From positions 1 through 10,920 of the forward strand of contig JAOUOM010000022.1 in assembly GCA_029880385.1 (NCBI GenBank): a DNA stretch of 10,920 nt, read 5' to 3'. This document shows, one piece after another, positions 7,098-10,920 of this stretch. Numbering within the stretch: position 1 is the first letter of the stretch; every line of letters starts with the position of its first letter. Source of the DNA: Cyclobacteriaceae bacterium. GTDB lineage: Bacteria > Bacteroidota > Bacteroidia > Cytophagales > Cyclobacteriaceae. A model generated the notes under the pieces. The model ran no database searches, was not told where the DNA came from, and worked only from the letters and a program-made list of their open reading frames with translations. Position numbers and translations under genes: made by a program.

Positions 7098-8390
7098 ATG
7101 GAACACGTAAAAAAAGCTCTAATTATTCCTTTTGTTTTGTTGTGCATGAGCCTTCAAGCACAGCCAGGATGGAATTGGGGAGAACAGATTGATCTGGCAA
7201 AAGAAAAAAATGCTTTATATGTAGATATGTTAAAAGCAGGAAGGTATCTGGAAGCAATTCCTCCGCACAACTGGTTGCTGGAAAATACGCCTGACTTAAA
7301 TGAGTCCCTTTATCAGAATGGGGCCAAAATCTATGAAAGCCTTGCCGAAACAGAAAAAGACGAAGTAAAACTGGCAGAATACCAGGCCAAGGCAATGGAC
7401 ATGTATGACCTGCGTATCAAGTATTTTGGCAATGAAGCCTATGTGCTAAACCGGAAGGTATTTCCCGCTTACAAGTATTACAAGGGAGACAAGTCACGCT
7501 ATAAGGAATTGCTTGACATGTTCAACAAAGCATTTGAACTGAACGGCACCGATTTCTATACAGCAAATCTTGCCGCCTACATGGACGTGGTACGCAGGTA
7601 CAAACTCACCGGGGGTGAAATTTCAGACGAAGAAGTCATAACCGTATACAGCAATATCACGGATGTATTGGATGCCCGAATGTCCGAAAATCCTGGTCAG
7701 ACTGAAAAAATTGCGGCAACCATTGAGCAAATGTTTACTGGCACCATTGACCTTACCTGTGAGCGTGTCGAAAATATATTTGGCCCAAAATTCGAGCAAA
7801 GCCCGGATGTAAAATTGGCCAAGAAGATCTTTCAGTTGATGTTGACAGGAAAATGTACCGACCGACCGTTGGCATTTGATGCAGCAAAGGTGGTCAACGA
7901 AAACGAGCCTTCTTTCGGTATCGCAAAATTCCTGGGTATCCGTGCAGCACAGGACGGGGATTTGGCTACTGCATTGTCTTTTTACAACCAGGCTATCGAA
8001 CTGACCGATGAAAACATCAAAAAAGCTGAAATCCACATGAACATCGCCCGACTGGAAGCTACCAAAGGCAATAAAGTGGCTGCCAGGTCAAGTGCCAAAA
8101 TGTCCTATGCTCTGGATCCTTCTAACAAAGAAGCATATAGCCTGATCGGACACCTGTACATGGGAAGCTTTGATGAGTGTAAAAGAGGTGAACAAAAAAC
8201 CATGGACTATGCCCTGTTCATTGCCGCACATAAGATGTTTTCTATCGCCGGCGACAGTGAAAACATGGCCAAAGCCAAGGCCTTGTTCCCATCAATCGAG
8301 GATATTTTCAGTGATGGATATAAAGAAGGCCAAACCCTTCAGGTAGGGTGCTGGATCAACGAAACCGTGACCCTTGAACGACGACCTTAA
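7098..8390 (+). CDS. Periplasmic TPR-repeat protein
   Basis: A 430-residue exported protein with helical repeats. Residues 1-21 form a signal peptide (MEHVKKA, hydrophobic core, LQA before QPGW). The rest is alpha-helical. The clearest TPR-like repeats are near 273-305 (ending FYNQAIELTD) and 309-342 (ending SYALDPSN), with a further helical pair beginning EAYSLIGHLY (345-354). Weaker repeats may cover 40-260. Mature cysteines are C221, C253, C361 and C418; four in an exported protein suggests possible disulfides. The C-terminus GCWINETVTLERRP carries a CWINE segment that I recall as recurrent in Bacteroidota TPR proteins of this type. TPR domains bind other proteins; the neighbouring barrel (12 bases upstream) is the obvious candidate partner (inference). 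The start has an A-rich leader and no Shine-Dalgarno. A terminator-like hairpin follows the stop by 22 bases. Confidence 0.82.
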   Translation: MEHVKKALIIPFVLLCMSLQAQPGWNWGEQIDLAKEKNALYVDMLKAGRYLEAIPPHNWLLENTPDLNESLYQNGAKIYESLAETEKDEVKLAEYQAKAMDMYDLRIKYFGNEAYVLNRKVFPAYKYYKGDKSRYKELLDMFNKAFELNGTDFYTANLAAYMDVVRRYKLTGGEISDEEVITVYSNITDVLDARMSENPGQTEKIAATIEQMFTGTIDLTCERVENIFGPKFEQSPDVKLAKKIFQLMLTGKCTDRPLAFDAAKVVNENEPSFGIAKFLGIRAAQDGDLATALSFYNQAIELTDENIKKAEIHMNIARLEATKGNKVAARSSAKMSYALDPSNKEAYSLIGHLYMGSFDECKRGEQKTMDYALFIAAHKMFSIAGDSENMAKAKALFPSIEDIFSDGYKEGQTLQVGCWINETVTLERRP

Positions 8391-8955
8391 CACATCCAGA
8401 CATAAAAACATTACGGCCCAGGGGTATTCCTGTGGCCGTTTTTTTATTGCGGCCATGCTGCTGACAATCTTTGCCTGCGAAGGCCGCAAGGAACTGCTGC
8501 AACGTGAAATTTATGATGGCCCCATCATGGAAATGGACAGTGTCTTTACCATGATCAGTGACTCGGGCAAACTCATCCTAAAACTCTCTGCCCCAAAACA
8601 AAAAGACTTTGAAAACCGCGACCGGAGTTATCCGCTAGGTTTATATCTGCAGTATTTTAAAGATACCCGGCCTGTTTGTACCTTTCGCTCAAATTCCGCC
8701 TATTTTGATAGTGAACAAAACCTGTGGAAAGGAGAAGGCAATGTGGTCGTGAAAAATCTGGAAAATGGTGATGAACTCAATACCGAAGAACTCTTCTGGA
8801 ACCCGAAAGAAGAAACGTTTTTTACTGATAAATTTGTGACAATCCAATCGGATGGGGAAATACATACCGGCGAAGGGCTGACAGCCAGTCAGGATTTCAG
8901 CTATTACCAGATATTAAAACCCTCCGGAACACTGAATGTACTCGACAACCAATGA
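8374..8955 (+). CDS. lptC: LptC-like LPS export lipoprotein, start uncertain
   Basis: Periplasmic, membrane-anchored LptC-family protein, which in the Lpt bridge passes lipopolysaccharide from the LptB2FG transporter to LptA. From the start given, the product is 193 residues. FFIAAMLLTIFAC (23-35) is a hydrophobic core ending in a lipobox-like IFAC, so C35 is probably lipidated, as is common for Bacteroidota LptC. The rest is beta-rich OstA/LptC-like, for example YFDSEQNLWKGEGNVVVKN (110-128) and GEIHTGEGLTASQDFSYYQI (161-180). The start is the problem: the frame has no ATG before ATG 8455, and that would leave only seven residues without a basic charge ahead of the Cys. TTG 8374, overlapping the TPR gene by 17 bases, is the earliest usable codon; ATT 8410 is another option. 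A terminator-like hairpin falls inside this stretch. The 3' end overlaps the next gene by ATGA. Confidence 0.8.
   Translation: MNDDLNTSRHKNITAQGYSCGRFFIAAMLLTIFACEGRKELLQREIYDGPIMEMDSVFTMISDSGKLILKLSAPKQKDFENRDRSYPLGLYLQYFKDTRPVCTFRSNSAYFDSEQNLWKGEGNVVVKNLENGDELNTEELFWNPKEETFFTDKFVTIQSDGEIHTGEGLTASQDFSYYQILKPSGTLNVLDNQ
8413..8445 (+). terminator. Intrinsic terminator-like hairpin inside lptC 5' end
   Basis: ACGGCC (8413-8418) pairs with GGCCGT (8434-8439), and the inner CAGGG (8419-8423) pairs with TCCTG (8428-8432) around a GTAT loop, leaving one bulged T at 8433. Seven Ts (8439-8445) follow directly, the first of them shared with the stem. This is a textbook rho-independent shape, 22 bases after the TPR gene stop. 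It is unusual because it lies within the open frame leading to the LptC signal peptide, so it may be a partial terminator or attenuator rather than a full stop. Confidence 0.7.
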
Positions 8956-9143
8956 AGAAAATTGATGCCATTTTGTTTTTCCTGGCCATAGGCTTTTTTG
9001 TCATTGGGACCCATCAGGCCATTCGATACGACATCTCCGGTTCTTATTGGATTTTTATGTTAAGCCTTTCCCTCTTATTTTTATACGGTTATAGGAAAAA
9101 CCGCCAACAACCGACAGACAAAAACAATCCAAAGAAAAAGTAA
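8952..9143 (+). CDS. Small two-helix membrane protein of unknown function
   Basis: A 63-residue protein I do not recognise. It begins with MKKIDA, then a hydrophobic helix (about 6-20), a short polar loop (HQAIRYDISG, 21-30), a second hydrophobic helix (about 31-47), and a strongly basic tail (RKNRQQPTDKNNPKKK, 48-63). By the positive-inside rule both ends should be cytoplasmic, with a short periplasmic loop. No signal peptide cleavage site or catalytic motif is visible. Its ATG overlaps the lptC stop as ATGA, the hallmark of translational coupling, and the CNNM gene starts only five bases after its stop, so it is expressed as part of this cluster. A role tied to LptC or the CNNM protein is possible but not shown. 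The hydrophobic pattern and coupling make it likely a real gene. Confidence 0.7.
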   Translation: MKKIDAILFFLAIGFFVIGTHQAIRYDISGSYWIFMLSLSLLFLYGYRKNRQQPTDKNNPKKK

Positions 9144-9148
9144 TCCTG

Positions 9149-10432
9149 ATGGATGACCCAAACGAGATACTAATCATTATAGTTTGCCTGCTGTTTTCAG
9201 CATTTTTTTCAGGAATGGAGATTGCCTACATTTCTGCCGATAAACTGCGAATTGAGCTCCTCTATAAAAAAGGAGCACTCTCTGGCCGGATTTTAAACCT
9301 TTTTCTCCGCAAAAAAGGCCGCTACCTGGCGACAACCTTACTCGGCAATAACCTCGCATTAGTACTATATGGTATCTATATGGCCCGGCTAGTCGAACCG
9401 CTGCTAACCGGTTTGCTGCCAGTATGGCTTGCTGACGAAATTATCATCCTCATTTTGCAGACAATGATCGCTACATTCATTGTCCTGATCACAGCCGAGT
9501 TCCTGCCCAAAAGCCTGTTTATGCTCAATCCGGACAGCATGTTTGCGTTCTTTTCATACCCGATGGCACTGTTGTATTTTGGCATGTACCCGGTCGTGAG
9601 CCTGATCGAATACCTCTCTAAATGGATCATCGTTTTTGTCTTTGGATTCGAATATTCCGAAGACAAACCCGTATATGGACTGACCGACCTGAACAACTAC
9701 ATCAAAAAAAATGTCCTCCACATCGACGAGGACAAAGCCGAAATAGATGCACGGATTTTTAATAACGCCATCGAATTCAAAGAAGTAAAAGTACGTGAGT
9801 GCATGATCCCGCGCACTGAAATTGTAGCCGTGGATGTAGAAGACGAAATAGAAGAACTCCGCCAGGCATTTATTTCTACCGGCCACAGCAAAATAGTGGT
9901 TTACCGCGATTCGATCGATGACGTAATTGGCTACTGCCATTCACTCGAACTGTTTAAAAAGCCAGATTCCATAAAGAAAATCCTTGCGCCGATCATGATC
10001 GTCCCCGAAACAATGCCGGCCAACGAGTTATTGATCAAATTCATCAATGAACGAAAGAGCCTGGCCCTTGTTGTCGACGAATTTGGCGGTACTTCGGGTA
10101 TCGTGAGCATGGAAGATGTAATCGAGGAAATATTTGGTGAAATTCGTGATGAACATGATGACGAATACCTGACAGAAGAAAAACTTTCCGACAACACCTT
10201 CATCCTTAGTGCCCGCCAGGAAATTGATTACCTAAACGAAAAATACGACTGGGGCCTCCCAGAGGGCGATTATGATACATTGAGTGGGCTCATCCTATCC
10301 ATTAATGAAAACATCCCGGATGTAGATGAAATCATCTACAAACACCCCTTTACCTTTCAGATTATCTCCAAACAGGAACATCGAATCGACCGAATTAAAC
10401 TCACAATTGACAAATCTGACGAGTCCTTGTAA
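9149..10432 (+). CDS. CNNM/CorC-type membrane protein with CBS pair
   Basis: A 427-residue integral membrane protein of the hemolysin/CorC/CNNM family, now linked mainly to Mg2+ (and Co2+) transport in the inner membrane. Domains in order: a CNNM/DUF21 transmembrane domain (about 1-185) with SGMEIAYISADKLR (21-34), GNNLAL (66-71) and TAEFLPKSLF (115-124); a CBS pair (about 217-330) that includes MIPRTEIVAVD (219-229) and FGGTSGIVSMEDVIEEIFG (312-330); and a CorC/HlyC C-terminal domain (about 345-425) with GDYDTLSGLIL (373-383). All expected parts are present and the length is normal. CBS pairs in this family bind adenine nucleotides. GldE of gliding Bacteroidota is a relative, but this neighbourhood (lptC, PpiD-like) is not the one I associate with gldE, so no symbol is given. 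The start at 9149 is five bases after the small membrane protein gene. Confidence 0.93.
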   Translation: MDDPNEILIIIVCLLFSAFFSGMEIAYISADKLRIELLYKKGALSGRILNLFLRKKGRYLATTLLGNNLALVLYGIYMARLVEPLLTGLLPVWLADEIIILILQTMIATFIVLITAEFLPKSLFMLNPDSMFAFFSYPMALLYFGMYPVVSLIEYLSKWIIVFVFGFEYSEDKPVYGLTDLNNYIKKNVLHIDEDKAEIDARIFNNAIEFKEVKVRECMIPRTEIVAVDVEDEIEELRQAFISTGHSKIVVYRDSIDDVIGYCHSLELFKKPDSIKKILAPIMIVPETMPANELLIKFINERKSLALVVDEFGGTSGIVSMEDVIEEIFGEIRDEHDDEYLTEEKLSDNTFILSARQEIDYLNEKYDWGLPEGDYDTLSGLILSINENIPDVDEIIYKHPFTFQIISKQEHRIDRIKLTIDKSDESL

Positions 10433-10473
10433 ATCAAAGCTTTAGATTCATTTTTAAATTCCACTCAAGTCCT

Positions 10474-10481
10474 TATTTTTG
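10474..10481 (+). promoter_or_regulatory. Putative -7 promoter element for the PpiD-like gene
   Basis: TATTTTTG matches TAnnTTTG exactly and lies 30 bases before the ATG at 10512, in a 79-base gap after the CNNM gene. No clear TTG -33 element is seen at the usual distance; the upstream stretch is only AT-rich. An AAGGA sequence at 10504-10508 is a possible ribosome binding site, unusual in this window. The gap otherwise holds only a weak palindrome (AAGCTT) near its start. Confidence 0.5.
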
Positions 10482-10511
10482 CCGTCTTTATCTTAATCCA
10501 GAAAAGGAATT

Positions 10512-10920
10512 ATGGCGTTGATCAACACTTTACGAAAAAGGATGGGCAAAATTGTGGTGGCCGTGGTGGCATTCTCCATGTTTGCTTTTATTCTGACCGA
10601 TCTTTTGCAATCTAACTCGATGCTTTTTAACGGTTCAAACGAAATCGGCGATATAGCCGGAACCTCTATTACCTACCAGGACTTTCAGGCCAAAATTGAC
10701 CAGCTTGCTCAAAACTATGCGATGACCACAGGCCAGAACCCATCATCTGATGAACTGGAACTGCTGCGCCAACAAGCCTGGCAATCGTACATCACCGAAA
10801 ACGTACTTGATCCCGAATTTAAGAAACTGGGTATCACGGTTTCAAATGATGAAATCGTCGACATGGTACAGGGACAAAACATCCACCCTCAAATCCTCCA
10901 GTATTTTTCAGATCCAAATA
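10512..10920 (+). CDS. ppiD: PpiD-like membrane-anchored peptidylprolyl isomerase, 3'-truncated
   Basis: The first 136 residues of a periplasmic folding factor, cut by the right window edge. Residues 1-11 (MALINTLRKRM) are a short basic cytoplasmic tail. Residues about 12-33 form one transmembrane helix (KIVVAVVAFSMFAFILTDLL), followed by a periplasmic region that begins IGDIAGTSITYQDFQAKID. This is the PpiD layout: a non-cleaved anchor, then a SurA-type N-terminal chaperone domain with the family-typical question of substrate capture by helices such as DELELLRQQAWQSYITENVL (79-98). The parvulin isomerase domains expected further on are outside the window, so catalytic activity cannot be judged. 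PpiD helps outer membrane proteins fold as they leave the translocon. The gene has its own promoter-like element and is probably separate from the lptC cluster, though in the same direction. Confidence 0.87.
   Translation, partial: MALINTLRKRMGKIVVAVVAFSMFAFILTDLLQSNSMLFNGSNEIGDIAGTSITYQDFQAKIDQLAQNYAMTTGQNPSSDELELLRQQAWQSYITENVLDPEFKKLGITVSNDEIVDMVQGQNIHPQILQYFSDPN

Noticed and set aside
5820..8390. Two gene overlaps of exactly 17 bases (coaX/barrel and TPR/lptC from TTG)
   Set aside because: The overlapping sequences are unrelated and the second depends on an uncertain start, so the equal length is treated as coincidence.
10432..10460. Possible terminator after the CNNM gene (AATC...AAGCTT...GATT followed by TTTTTAAATT)
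   Set aside because: The stem is four AT-rich pairs with no GC core; too weak to call.
1..10920. Mobile elements, CRISPR arrays, tRNA or rRNA genes, defence or secretion systems
   Set aside because: None seen: no direct-repeat array, terminal inverted repeats, transposase or integrase motifs, and all genes are housekeeping or envelope types with similar composition.

Overview
The window looks like ordinary chromosomal DNA of a member of the Bacteroidota. Three things point there: a Bacteroidota-type aspartate kinase and Glu/Leu/Phe/Val-type dehydrogenase, start codons with A-rich rather than Shine-Dalgarno leaders, and two perfect matches to the Bacteroidota -7 promoter element (TAnnTTTG) placed just before plus-strand gene starts. 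I cannot place it reliably below phylum. Coding density is very high: no stretch over about 80 bases lacks a gene. I see no tRNA, rRNA, CRISPR array, insertion sequence or phage gene.

Layout. The left edge holds the 3' part of an aspartate kinase gene (plus strand). Its stop codon shares the palindrome CTAG with the stop of a convergent minus-strand gene for an NhaD/CitMHS-type sodium:proton antiporter. Three minus-strand genes follow one another (read right to left): anmK (1,6-anhydro-N-acetylmuramate kinase, wall recycling), an amino-acid dehydrogenase, and the antiporter. From a 31-base divergent gap at about 5080-5110 a tightly packed plus-strand cluster runs to 10432: coaX (type III pantothenate kinase), a signal-peptide beta-barrel outer membrane protein, a periplasmic TPR protein, lptC (LPS export), a 63-residue two-helix membrane protein, and a CNNM/CorC-type transporter with CBS domains. 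A 79-base gap with its own promoter-like element then precedes the start of a PpiD-like membrane-anchored folding factor, cut by the right edge.

How the genes fit together. Apart from the CoA and amino-acid enzymes, the theme is the cell envelope: muropeptide recycling, LPS export, an outer membrane barrel with a periplasmic TPR partner, and a periplasmic chaperone. The plus-strand order (coaX, barrel, TPR, lptC, CNNM protein, peptidylprolyl isomerase) matches, from memory, a conserved order in Bacteroidota.

I found no convincing new system. The most interesting structure is a strong intrinsic-terminator-like hairpin with seven Ts, lying inside the open frame that must encode the LptC signal peptide. 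That frame has no ATG before its lipobox, so the hairpin may be a translated attenuator inside the envelope operon.
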